Of a DNA stretch of 64,000 nt, positions 15,936 to 24,298 are shown piece after piece. The first letter of the stretch is position 1. Each line of letters opens with the position of its first letter. This stretch comes from Nitrospira sp. (GTDB lineage Bacteria; Nitrospirota; Nitrospiria; Nitrospirales; Nitrospiraceae). The position numbers and the translations under genes were made by a program. The stretch lies in contig JACOEM010000009.1 in the NCBI GenBank assembly GCA_024998565.1, positions 62,001-126,000 on the forward strand. Reading direction: 5' to 3'. The notes under the pieces were generated by a model. It worked only from the letters and a program-made list of their open reading frames with translations. It did no database searches and was not told the DNA's origin.

Positions 15936-16154
15936 ATGACGAATTCCCATCCTCGCGATCCCTTGCACGGCATCACGTTGGAGACCATCGTGACGACCCT
16001 GGTCGAACGCCACGGGTGGGCCGAGCTGGGCCGTCGTCTGCCGGTGCGTTGTTTCCTCAACAATCCAAGCGTCAAATCCAGTCTCACGTTTCTGCGCAAG
16101 ACGCCCTGGGCGCGCGAGCGGGTGGAAGGCATGTATATCGCCGAATTGCCATGA
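15936..16154 (+). CDS. VF530-family (DUF2132) small DNA-binding-like protein
   Basis: This 72-residue protein matches the whole DUF2132/VF530 family: DPLHGITLETIVTTLVERHG, WAELGRRLPVRCFLNNPSVK, SSLTFLRKTPWARERVEGMY. The family structure is a small helical bundle proposed to bind DNA; function is not established. The length is normal. It stands alone, downstream of the HNH nuclease and upstream of the mechanosensitive channel gene. Confidence 0.93.
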   Translation: MTNSHPRDPLHGITLETIVTTLVERHGWAELGRRLPVRCFLNNPSVKSSLTFLRKTPWARERVEGMYIAELP

Positions 16155-16296
16155 TGGCGTTCGCGCCGGCGGCCCATCGATCTTTCCTCGCTTGACGTCT
16201 GACTCCTCCCGTGAGCCTGATTCCTCCGCCTCAGGGAGAGCAGCGCAATGGCAGCAGCCTTCCCTTCCAAAGCCTGCCGACCCGGGAGATCTCTCC

Positions 16297-16325
16297 TTGG
16301 TTCGATTCGACACCGCTTGTACAAT
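16297..16325 (+). promoter_or_regulatory. Sigma-70-type promoter for the mechanosensitive channel gene
   Basis: TTGGTT (16297-16302), 17-base spacer, TACAAT (16320-16325). Transcription would begin near 16332, leaving a leader of about 26 bases before the ATG at 16358. Confidence 0.5.
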
Positions 16326-16357
16326 CGGGATCAGCTCTATACAACTAGATCTGACCT

Positions 16358-18697
16358 ATGTCTCATCATAAGAGGTGTCGGCTCGTGCGCATCATGTTCG
16401 CTGTGGTCTTTGCCTGCCTTCTGAATTGCTCCCCGGCTCCGGCTTGGCTTTCGCAGGCCACAGCTGCTTCATCGGACAAGGACACTTCAGCCGGTTCCAA
16501 CGGACCGGCTTCCCAGGGTCCTTCCAGTCAATCGACATCAGCCTCGCTCGTGAACGAGTTGCAAAGCAAACGAGAGGCTGCGGAACAAGAGCTCGGCGAA
16601 ATCAATTCACCGCCGACTCTGCGGAAAGGGGCGCCCCCCGGGACCACGGATGCTCGATTGTTGGAGCGCCGCTCCTTGCTGCAGCAGTTGGTGCAGACGT
16701 ATGAGCAGCATCTCGATGCCTTGAGGAAGTTCGATCAAATGCGCCTGCGCGTGCGAGAGATCGAACGCCAGAATAAGGAATGGGACGGGTTTTCCACACC
16801 GCCGCCCTATTCGGTGCTGATGGTCGATGAATTGCGTGATGCGGCACGGTCGATGGCGCTCACGGCGCAGGGCATTCAAACCAGGCTGACTATGACTGAG
16901 AGTATCGCCGACAGCACGCGGCGCAATTTGAAGGCCTCCCAAGAGCAGGCTCGCCAAGCTTCCGAACGTCTCGAAGGCGTTCAGGACCCGGTGAAGCGAG
17001 AGGCTCTTACCTGGGATCGTGACTTGGCTCAGTTACGCGAGCGCGTGGAGTCGGCGCGGACGGGGATGTTAGAGGCCGAAAAGGCACAGATCCAGGAAGA
17101 GCTGACGGAAGCGCAGCAGCGTATCACGCTGCTCAAGCGACAACGTGCCGTCGCGGCGCAGGACGTTGAATTCACCAAGCAGGATTACGACAAAATCAAG
17201 AAACGGCTCGACGCCGACCATCGGGCGCTGATGTCGGAGTTGGACCGGGCGCTGCTGGAACAGGCTGCGCAACGGCAGGCAGTCTCGGCCAGTGAAGCCA
17301 AGCTGGCCGCCGCAGATCGCAAGGCCCCTCCTTCCTCCAAGACCTCTTCCCGTGGTCTCAAAGAAGAGGGGGTCTCGCACTTCACCGAAGCCGTCGAGCT
17401 GGCCCGTCTTCAATTCGACAATGCCAATTTGCGCGTCGATTTCCTTCGCCAAATGGTGAATGGCCTGGAGCGTGAACGGCAGATCTGGGATATTCGCTAC
17501 GCCACCGCCCAGGGGACTCTGTCCGTTGTCGAAGAGCGTGATGCGTCGCAGAAGCTGAGCGCTGCCGCCAAGCGGATTCAGGGGTGGAAGGAATACGGGT
17601 TACAGCAGCTCGGCATGGTGGGAAGCCAGATCAGCGACGTGGAAAACCGGCTCGAAGAGACGTCCTCGTCTGCCACCGGTCAATATCTCAATGACATGCT
17701 CCGTGCCTATCGTCAGCGGGAAGATCTCTATCGGCGCATGCTTCAACGAACGGATTCGCTGTTGGGATTGATCGAACATCGGCAGACCGAGTTCGTTCAG
17801 CGTGAGCAGGCCCGTTCCATCGTCACGCGCCTGGAAGATTGGGGAACATCGTCTCTGGCCGTGGTCGGGAACCTGTGGAATGTCGAGTTGTTCACCGCCG
17901 AGGATACGATCGAGGTGGACGGGAAGAGCGTGACCGGACGCCGCAGTGTCACCGTCGGAAAAGTGCTGACGGCGATCGCCCTCCTGGTCATCGGGTATTG
18001 GGGCGCGGTGATCTTGGCACGGTTTGCAGAAAAGCAGGCGATCAGGCGACTGCAGGTCGATCCGAATGTCGCCAACATCATTCGCCAGTGGGCCTTGGCC
18101 TTTCTTTTTCTGGTGCTCGTGAGCATTACGCTGACGTTCGTCAAGATTCCGATCACCGCCTTTGCCTTTCTGGGAGGCGCGCTGGCGATCGGCGTCGGAT
18201 TCGGCACTCAAAATCTCCTGAAGAACGTCATCAGCGGACTGCTGCTTCTGATGGAGCGTCCGCTGCGTGTCGGCGACGTGATCGAAGTCGATGGGATCAG
18301 GGGCATGGTCACCACCATCGGGTTGCGCTCGTCGACGATCCGAGACGTCAATGGTGTGGAAACCCTCATTCCGAACAGCAATTTGCTGGAGCGGAACCTG
18401 ACCAACTGGACCTATTCCAGTTTCCGCAAACGTTATTCGATCCGGATCGCGGTGGCGACCGGATCTGATGCGCGACGCGTGAAAGAGATGCTTCGAGACC
18501 TGGCCGGCCAGCACGGACAAATTCTCAAGGAACCCGAACCCTATGTCCTGTTTGAAGATTTCAGTGAGCATGCGCTGGTGTTCGCCCTGCATTACTGGAT
18601 CGACATCGGTCCGAGCATCGACCCGGCGACCGTTTCCAGTGACCTCCGATTTATGATCGAGAACACGTTTGCTGAAGCCAAGATTGTCAGGAAATAA
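16358..18697 (+). CDS. MscS-family mechanosensitive channel with large periplasmic coiled-coil domain (MscK-like)
   Basis: This 779-residue protein has a signal peptide (IMFAVVFACLLNCSPAPAWL), then about 450 residues of heptad-rich coiled coil (LVNELQSKREAAEQELGEIN, and RERVESARTGMLEAEKAQIQ). The C-terminal ~250 residues form the MscS unit: TM segments VLTAIALLVIGYWGAVILA and WALAFLFLVLVSITLTFVKI, the pore helix FAFLGGALAIGVGFGTQNLL, then the beta domain LLLMERPLRVGDVIEVDGIRGMV and VNGVETLIPNSNLLERNLTNW. It opens under membrane tension to release solutes on hypo-osmotic shock. It is shorter than E. coli MscK (1120 residues), with fewer TM segments. The start codon has a weak ribosome site. 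Confidence 0.93.
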   Translation: MSHHKRCRLVRIMFAVVFACLLNCSPAPAWLSQATAASSDKDTSAGSNGPASQGPSSQSTSASLVNELQSKREAAEQELGEINSPPTLRKGAPPGTTDARLLERRSLLQQLVQTYEQHLDALRKFDQMRLRVREIERQNKEWDGFSTPPPYSVLMVDELRDAARSMALTAQGIQTRLTMTESIADSTRRNLKASQEQARQASERLEGVQDPVKREALTWDRDLAQLRERVESARTGMLEAEKAQIQEELTEAQQRITLLKRQRAVAAQDVEFTKQDYDKIKKRLDADHRALMSELDRALLEQAAQRQAVSASEAKLAAADRKAPPSSKTSSRGLKEEGVSHFTEAVELARLQFDNANLRVDFLRQMVNGLERERQIWDIRYATAQGTLSVVEERDASQKLSAAAKRIQGWKEYGLQQLGMVGSQISDVENRLEETSSSATGQYLNDMLRAYRQREDLYRRMLQRTDSLLGLIEHRQTEFVQREQARSIVTRLEDWGTSSLAVVGNLWNVELFTAEDTIEVDGKSVTGRRSVTVGKVLTAIALLVIGYWGAVILARFAEKQAIRRLQVDPNVANIIRQWALAFLFLVLVSITLTFVKIPITAFAFLGGALAIGVGFGTQNLLKNVISGLLLLMERPLRVGDVIEVDGIRGMVTTIGLRSSTIRDVNGVETLIPNSNLLERNLTNWTYSSFRKRYSIRIAVATGSDARRVKEMLRDLAGQHGQILKEPEPYVLFEDFSEHALVFALHYWIDIGPSIDPATVSSDLRFMIENTFAEAKIVRK

Positions 18698-18755
18698 CCT
18701 GCCGATCGCTCACTCGGCAATCTGAACCTGTTCTTTACGGGGAACAAGCACCCAC

Positions 18756-19298
18756 ATGGCTCCGAATGCGACGATTTTCAAGGCCGTCCTCCACATCGCC
18801 GATGTGGACCGCCACTATTACCAGGACCATACGGTCACCCTTGCGCGCCATCCGTCAGAAACCGACGAGCGGATGATGGTGCGGTTGTTGGCCTTTGCAT
18901 TTCATGCGCATGAGGCGCTGCTGTTTGGCCGGGGGCTGAGCGCTGAAGATGAGCCGGCGCTCTGGCAGAAGGATTTGACCGGGCTCATTGAGTTGTGGAT
19001 CGAAGTGGGCCTGCCGGATGAGAAGGCGCTTCGCCAGGCCTGCGGCCGCGCCCAACAGGTCTGCGTCTACAGCTATGGCGGTCGCGCCGCCGACCAGTGG
19101 TGGAAAGAGAATGTGGCTGCGTGTGAGCGGTTGAAGAATCTGACCGTGATGAATCTCTCGCCGGAGGGAAGCCGGGCTCTGGCCGGGCTGGCGCAACGCA
19201 ACATGGACTTGCATTGCACCATTCAAGACGGGCAGCTATTGATCGGCGACGGGACAAATGCCGTGCAGATTGAGATGACGACCCTGAAGGAATCGTGA
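18756..19298 (+). CDS. yaeQ: YaeQ family protein
   Basis: This 180-residue protein matches YaeQ along its length: ATIFKAVLHIADVDRHYYQD, HPSETDERMMVRLLAFAFHA, EDEPALWQKDLTGLIELWIEVGLPDEKALRQACGRA, VCVYSYGGRAADQWWKEN. YaeQ has a PD-(D/E)xK nuclease-like fold with unusual topology and no confirmed activity; in E. coli it has been linked to RfaH-type phenotypes and its role stays open. It lies 58 bases after the channel gene and could be cotranscribed. The next gene (SUI1-like) starts 67 bases later. Confidence 0.94.
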   Translation: MAPNATIFKAVLHIADVDRHYYQDHTVTLARHPSETDERMMVRLLAFAFHAHEALLFGRGLSAEDEPALWQKDLTGLIELWIEVGLPDEKALRQACGRAQQVCVYSYGGRAADQWWKENVAACERLKNLTVMNLSPEGSRALAGLAQRNMDLHCTIQDGQLLIGDGTNAVQIEMTTLKES

Positions 19299-19300
19299 CG

Positions 19301-19346
19301 CGTGAAAGGTGAAACGTAAAACGTGAAGCGTATCTCGCGAACGACG
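19301..19346 (+). repeat. Dispersed intergenic repeat, copy B
   Basis: The segment reads CGTGAAAGGTGAAACGTAAA then ACGTGAAGCGTATCTCGCGAACGACG. It shares the CGTGAA / GAAGCGTATCTCG core with copies A (5131) and C (11781). It fills most of the gap between yaeQ and the SUI1-like gene, so it lies in the leader of the latter. Confidence 0.45.
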
Positions 19347-19365
19347 AGTTGTGGAGCATGACGGC

Positions 19366-19758
19366 ATGACGGAGAAGAAACGTATTCCCACCGACGGTGG
19401 GCCGGTTCAGTGGAATAGTCCGTTTGCGGCCTTGAAGAATCTTGAACTGCCGCCGACTCCATCGCGAGGCAAGGCCGAAGGCCCCGCCACAGTCTCGCCA
19501 GGGCCGGCGAAGAACCGTGGGCGGGTGGATATCATCCGGCAAACTGCGCACCGCGGCGGCAAGACGGTGACGGTCGTGACGGGATTCACCGGTATCGGTC
19601 AGGATGAAAAAGAGCGACTGGCGAAGGAGATGCAGAAGGCCTGCGGCGTCGGGGGTACGGTGAAAGAAGGGCGGATCGAAATTCAAGGCGATAAGCGCGA
19701 TGACGTGGCGCGCATTCTGACGAAAGCGGGATTTCGGCCGGTGTTTGCCGGCGGGTGA
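19366..19758 (+). CDS. SUI1/eIF1-like translation factor (YciH type)
   Basis: This 130-residue protein has an N-terminal ~50-residue linker and a C-terminal SUI1 domain: GRVDIIRQTAHRGGKTVTVV, TGFTGIGQDEKERLAKEMQK, ACGVGGTVKEGRIEIQGDKR, DDVARILTKAGF. The RGGKTVTVVTGF and CGVGGTVK blocks are the family signature. Bacterial YciH can influence initiation fidelity on the ribosome in vitro; its physiological role is less clear. ATG at 19366 follows the repeat; an in-frame GTG at 19351 is an alternative. The gene ends six bases before the AlkC/AlkD-like gene, so these two form an operon. Confidence 0.93.
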   Translation: MTEKKRIPTDGGPVQWNSPFAALKNLELPPTPSRGKAEGPATVSPGPAKNRGRVDIIRQTAHRGGKTVTVVTGFTGIGQDEKERLAKEMQKACGVGGTVKEGRIEIQGDKRDDVARILTKAGFRPVFAGG

Positions 19759-19764
19759 GGTCTC

Positions 19765-20880
19765 ATGGCTGAGCCGCTCAAGAATAGTTTCGGGGCCGAT
19801 GTTCCACGGACCGTCGCGAGGATGATTGCCGCCGTCTTCCCGCGATTCGACGAGCAGGGGTTCGTCAGGTCTTCGTTGGACGGGTATGACGCGTTGGAGC
19901 TGATGCCTCGAGGCTGGAAAATCGCCCATCAGCTTCGCCGGTCCTTGCCGGAGGACTATGAGAAGGCCATCGAGATTCTTCTGGCGTCGCTGGACCGGAA
20001 ACCGGAGCGAACCGTGGCCCAGGGGATGAGCGGCTTTTTGTTTCTTCCGCACGTGTTCTTCGTGGCCGAATATGGACTTGAACATTTCGAAATCTCCATG
20101 CGGGCGCAATATGTCCTGACGCAGCGATTTACGGCTGAGTTCAGCATTCGCCGGTATCTCGAGCGGCATCAAGCGGCGACCTTGGCCCGTCTCAAGGAAT
20201 GGTCGGCTGACTCCAGCGAAGATGTGCGTCGTCTGGTGTCGGAAGGCACGCGCCCCCGGCTGCCCTGGGCTTCCCGGTTACGCGCCTTTCAGGCCGATCC
20301 GCGCCCCGTGCTCGCGTTGCTGGAGCGACTGAAAGATGACCCGTCGCTCTATGTGCGTCGAAGTGTGGCGAATAACCTGAACGACATCGGCAAGGACCAT
20401 CCCGCCCTGCTGGTGGAGACGGCTACGCGATGGATGGAGAACGCGACGGAGGAGCGCCGGTGGATCATCCGGCATGCGTTGAGGTCGGCGGTCAAGCGGG
20501 GTGAATCAGCCGCGCTTGGACTGTTGGGATTCGGGGAGGCCGCACGTATCTCAGTGGAGAAGGTACAGATTTCCCCGCAGCGGCCCGCAATCGGCTCGTC
20601 TGTGGCCATCGCCTGCGAGATTGCCAGCCGGGCTTCGGTGGTTCAACGGCTGTTGGTGGATTTGCGGGTGCACTACGTCAAGGCCAGTGGTGTGCAACGG
20701 CCGAAGGTGTTTAAGTTGAAACAGGTCGAACTGGCTCCGCGAGAAACGGCTCCGGTGCGCAAAACATTGGCTCTCGATCAATTGACGACAAGAACGCACT
20801 ATCCCGGGCGACACGCGGTTGAGGTGTTGATCAATGGCAGGCCGTATCCGCTGGGCACGTTCGAGCTCACGGATCGATAA
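19765..20880 (+). CDS. HEAT-like-repeat DNA alkylation repair protein (AlkC/AlkD family)
   Basis: This 371-residue protein has about 240 residues of HEAT-like helices (VARMIAAVFPRFDEQGFVRS, MPRGWKIAHQLRRSLPEDYE, RTVAQGMSGFLFLPHVFFVA, EFSIRRYLERHQAATLARLK, then SLYVRRSVANNLNDIGKDHP and RRWIIRHALRSAVKRGE). It ends in an Ig-like beta domain (RISVEKVQISPQRPAIGSSV to RPYPLGTFELTD), the layout of AlkC-type glycosylases, which remove N-alkylated bases such as 3-methyladenine. VRRLVSEGTRPRLPWA is a family block. It sits in an operon with the SUI1-like gene; GTGAGG precedes the ATG. A binding-only role cannot be excluded. Confidence 0.9.
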   Translation: MAEPLKNSFGADVPRTVARMIAAVFPRFDEQGFVRSSLDGYDALELMPRGWKIAHQLRRSLPEDYEKAIEILLASLDRKPERTVAQGMSGFLFLPHVFFVAEYGLEHFEISMRAQYVLTQRFTAEFSIRRYLERHQAATLARLKEWSADSSEDVRRLVSEGTRPRLPWASRLRAFQADPRPVLALLERLKDDPSLYVRRSVANNLNDIGKDHPALLVETATRWMENATEERRWIIRHALRSAVKRGESAALGLLGFGEAARISVEKVQISPQRPAIGSSVAIACEIASRASVVQRLLVDLRVHYVKASGVQRPKVFKLKQVELAPRETAPVRKTLALDQLTTRTHYPGRHAVEVLINGRPYPLGTFELTDR

Positions 20881-20895
20881 CAAACGCAGTCGTGT

Positions 20896-21504
20896 TTACC
20901 TGCCCGCCTGTTTCCTCGGATCGATCACCTGACCCGTCATCGTGCCTTCCACACTGGCGAGATAACCTTGCGCGACCGTCTCAGCCGGCAGGCCGATCGA
21001 CGGGTCCATGCCTCTGGCGATGAGTGTTTCCGTCACCCAGGGCGGGCTGACGACATTCACACGCAGGCTTCGCGGCAGGTCGATGGCGGCGGCACGGACG
21101 AACCCTTCCAATCCGGCATTGGCCATGCTGATCGCGCAGCTGCCTTTCATGGGTTCCTGGCTGAGCACGCCGCTGGTGAGCGTGAACGATCCATGGTTGG
21201 TCACGAACGGTCTGCCGATCCGCACGAGATTTGCCTGGCCCATCAATTTGTTTTTCAGTCCGATGAAATAGTCGTCGTAGGTCAGGTCGTCCAGACTCGC
21301 GAACTTGGCGATCCCGGCGGTGCTCACGACTGCGTCGCAGGTGCCGATGGTCTTGAAGAGGCTGGTGATGGAGTCCGGCGAGGCCAGGTCAACCTGGTAT
21401 GTTCCCTTCTTGTGCCCCACCGTCACCACATCGTGCCTCGTCGAGAGCAGCTTCACGACGGCGGATCCGATGGTACCCGTGCCTCCGATCACAATCACCC
21501 GCAT
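20896..21504 (-). CDS. Short, atypical short-chain dehydrogenase lacking the catalytic Tyr-xxx-Lys
   Basis: This 202-residue Rossmann protein begins MRVIVIGGTGTIGSAVVKLL (glycine-rich NAD(P)-binding loop GGTGTIG). Later blocks are TCDAVVSTAGIAKFAS (modified NAG), FTLTSGVLSQEPMKG (Ser), CAISMANAGLEGFVRAAAID and RVNVVSPPWV. In classical SDRs the active site is YxxxK. Here the aligned stretch reads CAISMANAGLEGF, with Ser/Met at the Tyr and Asn at the Lys. The protein may still bind NADP without classic catalysis; similar short SDRs are widespread. It is convergent with the AlkC/AlkD-like gene. Confidence 0.88.
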   Translation of the reverse strand: MRVIVIGGTGTIGSAVVKLLSTRHDVVTVGHKKGTYQVDLASPDSITSLFKTIGTCDAVVSTAGIAKFASLDDLTYDDYFIGLKNKLMGQANLVRIGRPFVTNHGSFTLTSGVLSQEPMKGSCAISMANAGLEGFVRAAAIDLPRSLRVNVVSPPWVTETLIARGMDPSIGLPAETVAQGYLASVEGTMTGQVIDPRKQAGR

Positions 21505-21570
21505 GCCGAACCTCCCTTGTTCATGAATGACCGAGTGTAGTCATGGGGCTCTGTGCGGCGCAAGAGTCGT

Positions 21571-21885
21571 TTACTCAGGACTGTCGATGACGTATTGCGC
21601 TCTGGCCGAGGGTGCTGTGGTCGGCTGAATGTGGCGGCAAGGGGGAATGTCCGCCTGTAGCCGTCGCAAGAGCACGGTGATTTTCATGTTGGCCGGCACC
21701 TCGCAGAGCCACACGTGCATGCCCGATTCGAGGTCGTCGAAGTGTCGCTGCACGGAAAATCCAGGTTTCTCCATGAAATAGGCAGAGAGAAATCCGTTGA
21801 TGGCCTGCACGGTCCAGGGATGGTCTTTGATGTATCGATAGGTGAGTCGAAGTTCCACGACCTGATTGACTGGCTCTGCATCCAT
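21571..21885 (-). CDS. Hypothetical small soluble protein
   Basis: This 104-residue protein starts at the ATG at 21885 (MDAEPVNQVVELRLTYRYIK); the upstream in-frame Met at 21918 is less likely. A helix/strand mix follows: DHPWTVQAINGFLSAYFMEK, GFSVQRHFDDLESGMHVWLC, EVPANMKITVLLRRLQADIP, with the tail PCRHIQPTTAPSARAQYVID. There is no signal peptide or membrane span. I do not recognise a family. It lies between the SDR and the trypsin-like gene, all on the minus strand. Confidence 0.6.
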   Translation of the reverse strand: MDAEPVNQVVELRLTYRYIKDHPWTVQAINGFLSAYFMEKPGFSVQRHFDDLESGMHVWLCEVPANMKITVLLRRLQADIPPCRHIQPTTAPSARAQYVIDSPE

Positions 21886-21919
21886 GTCTGCTCCGCTCCT
21901 CACGTGGTGACTGCGCACT

Positions 21920-21958
21920 CTAGCAGGTTGTTGAGAACGGTCGCCAGCGGCCTCCTAC
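21920..21958 (+). repeat. Palindromic-repeat family end module
   Basis: CTAGCAGGTTGTTGAGAACG then GTCGCCAGCGGCCTCCTACC. Aligned with the reverse complement of 59606-59645 (CTAGCAGGATGCGGAAAAAG / TCCGCCAGCGGCGTTCCCGC), most positions agree. Its right end overlaps the stop codon of the trypsin-like gene. Confidence 0.6.
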
Positions 21959-23169
21959 CTAGACACCTTAATGAGCACAACGTTACTCGCATAGGCATCC
22001 TGCATATCTCTGGCCGTAGCGGGTTGTTTCACTTGGTTGGACTCTGTGCAAGGGCTAGAGGATGTCATGGAGATCATACTTTTCAAATAAGAGCTTTTGA
22101 CCGCGAAGTTAACGTTTTGCGGAAAAACTCCCGTCGTTCTTAGCATTTTCTTGTTGTTCAAGGTCGAGGTCACAACGCCGATGACGCGTCCCGATTGGTT
22201 TAATAGTGGGCTTCCACTATTTCCTGCCTGAATCGGGATGCTGATTTGAAAGACTCGGGGATCATTATCGATGCCCAGCACGTTGCTCACGAGCCCTTGG
22301 CCAATGCTGGGAGAAGTAGCTAAGAGCCCAGAGAGTGGATAGCCAATTGCGAATACCGCATCACCGGATTTGACTTCGTCTGAATTGCCGATCGAGAAAC
22401 AGGGCGCATCCTCAACAGTAGAGGCCACGCCATGAAGTTTTGAAGGATCAATTCGAAGCAAAGCCAGATCATTTTGCGCGTCTTTCAAAAGGAGATCCGC
22501 TTTCAGTTCCGTTGATCCACCTATCACCGAAATTCTTCTCGCCTCCTTAACAACGTGCCAATTGGTTGCGATCAAGTCTGACGCTACAAAAAATCCCGTT
22601 CCCGTACTGTCCTCTTGTTGTCTCAGAGAACCCGTGTTAGCGGTTTTGGGATAATTTCTAACGAACGTTGTCCGTTGTTGCCTGCCAAATCGATCAGAGA
22701 GAGTGAACTCCAAGAGGGTAGGGGATGGCAGAAGAAACATGGTCCCGATCTCATTATGTTCGTAATCGAAATAGGACCCGCTATAAGCTTCTGGAGAAGC
22801 AGTTTCTTTTAAAAGGAGCTTAATATCCCCTCTACTCCATGTGTCAACCCGCGAGTCTGCGATGACGCCTAAATAGTCATATTCTTTATATTGTTCCATC
22901 GTGTTACGGATGATCGCCACTTCATAATTGTTCGAACTTCCTATCCACACGCCTTCGATAGGGGTTAATTCGCGGTTAGCCAAATATTCCTCGATGAGTT
23001 GGGCGCGGCTTCTTATCCTTACCCCCGGAGTCGCTTTGTCATACAAGCCAGCAGCCGCGAAGCCCGGCGTTCCGACCACTCGGTTACCTTGCGCATCAAT
23101 GCTGCAACCGGTTAATCCGCATGCGCAAATAAGGACCAGTCCTACGGACCACAGCAGCTTAGATTTCAT
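21955..23169 (-). CDS. Trypsin-like serine protease lipoprotein (HtrA-like catalytic domain, no PDZ)
   Basis: This 404-residue lipoprotein has signal KLLWSVGLVLICACGLTGC with lipid attachment at Cys22. An N-terminal ~165-residue domain of unknown kind (EEYLANRELTPIEGVWIGSS ... FLLPSPTLLEFTLSDR) precedes a chymotrypsin-fold protease. The triad is His205 (TNWHVVKEA), Asp234 (NDLALLRID) and Ser318 (QAGNSGSPLLN), with GTGFFVASDLIATN and GYPLSG nearby. No PDZ follows, so it differs from DegP. It would act on envelope proteins. The coding region is clearly AT-richer than the surroundings and uses rarer codons, suggesting transfer. A repeat module overlaps the stop codon. Confidence 0.9.
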   Translation of the reverse strand: MKSKLLWSVGLVLICACGLTGCSIDAQGNRVVGTPGFAAAGLYDKATPGVRIRSRAQLIEEYLANRELTPIEGVWIGSSNNYEVAIIRNTMEQYKEYDYLGVIADSRVDTWSRGDIKLLLKETASPEAYSGSYFDYEHNEIGTMFLLPSPTLLEFTLSDRFGRQQRTTFVRNYPKTANTGSLRQQEDSTGTGFFVASDLIATNWHVVKEARRISVIGGSTELKADLLLKDAQNDLALLRIDPSKLHGVASTVEDAPCFSIGNSDEVKSGDAVFAIGYPLSGLLATSPSIGQGLVSNVLGIDNDPRVFQISIPIQAGNSGSPLLNQSGRVIGVVTSTLNNKKMLRTTGVFPQNVNFAVKSSYLKSMISMTSSSPCTESNQVKQPATARDMQDAYASNVVLIKVSR

Positions 23170-23348
23170 AGCGATTCCATTTCCGTCGGCATAATGCCAC
23201 GTGCTTTAGTGAACTACTATACTCACGCGGCTGAAGTATAACCCTCACCTTTTGTCATCTCAATCAGCTCCTAGTATAGGGTTGCTCAGGGCAAATAATG
23301 ACTTTCAAGTCGAGAATAGGGGTCGAAGAGCACAAGGGAGTTTTTGTT

Positions 23349-24016
23349 TTATGATCCTTTCGGCCTCCTTCGTGGGCGGAGTGTCGATTCCATCCCGAAT
23401 CGTTTCGCCATTCTCCGAATCCAGGGTTCGTCGCCGAACAGGCGACCTCGGTGCACACTCACTCGGAGCGACTCCAATTCCGGTGCAGGGTTAGGGTGAT
23501 TCACGCGCGTCAGACAATCTCGTGGCCAATCGACGGGCCAGTCGCTGCCCTGGGCGTCAATTTCTGGTCCTCCTGATGCTTCGCCAGAGGCTCACCCATT
23601 GCCAGTTTTCTTCCCGCAAGACCAACATCGCGCGTTGCATTGCGTTCCACATGGCGCACGATCGTCAGAAGGTGTGCATAGGTTTGAACCGGAAACGATT
23701 TGAAGCGACCTTGATAGATCGGTCTGGTTTCCGTCCTGTGGTGGTGGGCATGCCAGCGTTGCGTAGGCGTTACGGTGATCCACCGCAGCGTCTCAGACAG
23801 TTCTCCATTCTGACGATGTCAGATCAGGAGGTGCCAGTGCTTGGGCATCAGGCAGTATGCGGCGATGCGAATGCGAGTCTGAGCCTGAACCTCGGCCAAA
23901 ATCGTTTCGAGCGCGGCATAGTCGGAGGGTGTGCCGAACAACGACTATCGGCCCATGCGATGATTCAGGACGTCATAGGCAAGGTCTTCGACTGCGAGTC
24001 GTGGGCGGCGCGACAT
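23349..24016 (-). pseudogene. Decayed REP-associated tyrosine transposase (RAYT, Y1/IS200-like)
   Basis: The minus strand from an ATG at 24016 reads MSRRPRLAVEDLAYDVLNHR MGR, then a TAG, SLFGTPSDYAALETILAE, RIRIAAYCLMPKHWHLLI, a TGA, GELSETLRWITVTPTQRWHA and PIYQGRFKSFPVQTYAHLLT. This is the core of RAYTs, with the HUH-like HWH retained. The Tyr of RYVERN is His (RHVERNA). The frame is then lost; ENWQWVSLWR appears in another frame, and DWPVDWPRD ... RRPKGS in a third, ending at 23349. At least two stops and two frameshifts make it inactive. RAYTs mobilise REP palindromes. Confidence 0.88.
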
Positions 24017-24246
24017 GGGCGATCTTGTGCCGATACGGTGCGATCATGCCAATAATGACTCCGGTCTCCTTCTCATATGCCACCTCTTTGTCAGCCTGTC
24101 TATCGCCGTGTGTGTTATGCCCGTCGTCCTCTCCTACAGTCCTGGCGGATCGCCCATCACGCAACCGTCTTCACCCGCGACCAACAGGCTCAGGGCTTCT
24201 AGTATGATCTCGACGGTCTAAGCACGATCTTTGATCAGTGGAAACG

Positions 24247-24276
24247 TTGAGACCGTCGCCAAGATCTGTGTATGGT
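24247..24276 (+). promoter_or_regulatory. Sigma-70-type promoter for the aldo/keto reductase gene
   Basis: TTGAGA (24247-24252), 18-base spacer, TATGGT (24271-24276). Initiation near 24283 leaves a leader of about 16 bases that contains GGAGGGG (24284-24290), eight bases before the ATG at 24299. Confidence 0.55.
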
Positions 24277-24298
24277 ACGGCATGGAGGGGTTCACGCC

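Noticed and set aside
23522-24055. A 177-codon plus-strand frame
   Set aside because: It is the complement of the RAYT remnant, which is recognisable on the minus strand in spite of stops.
24017-24240. Possible small genes on either strand between the RAYT remnant and the aldo/keto reductase
   Set aside because: Short frames of low complexity without ribosome sites; nothing recognisable.
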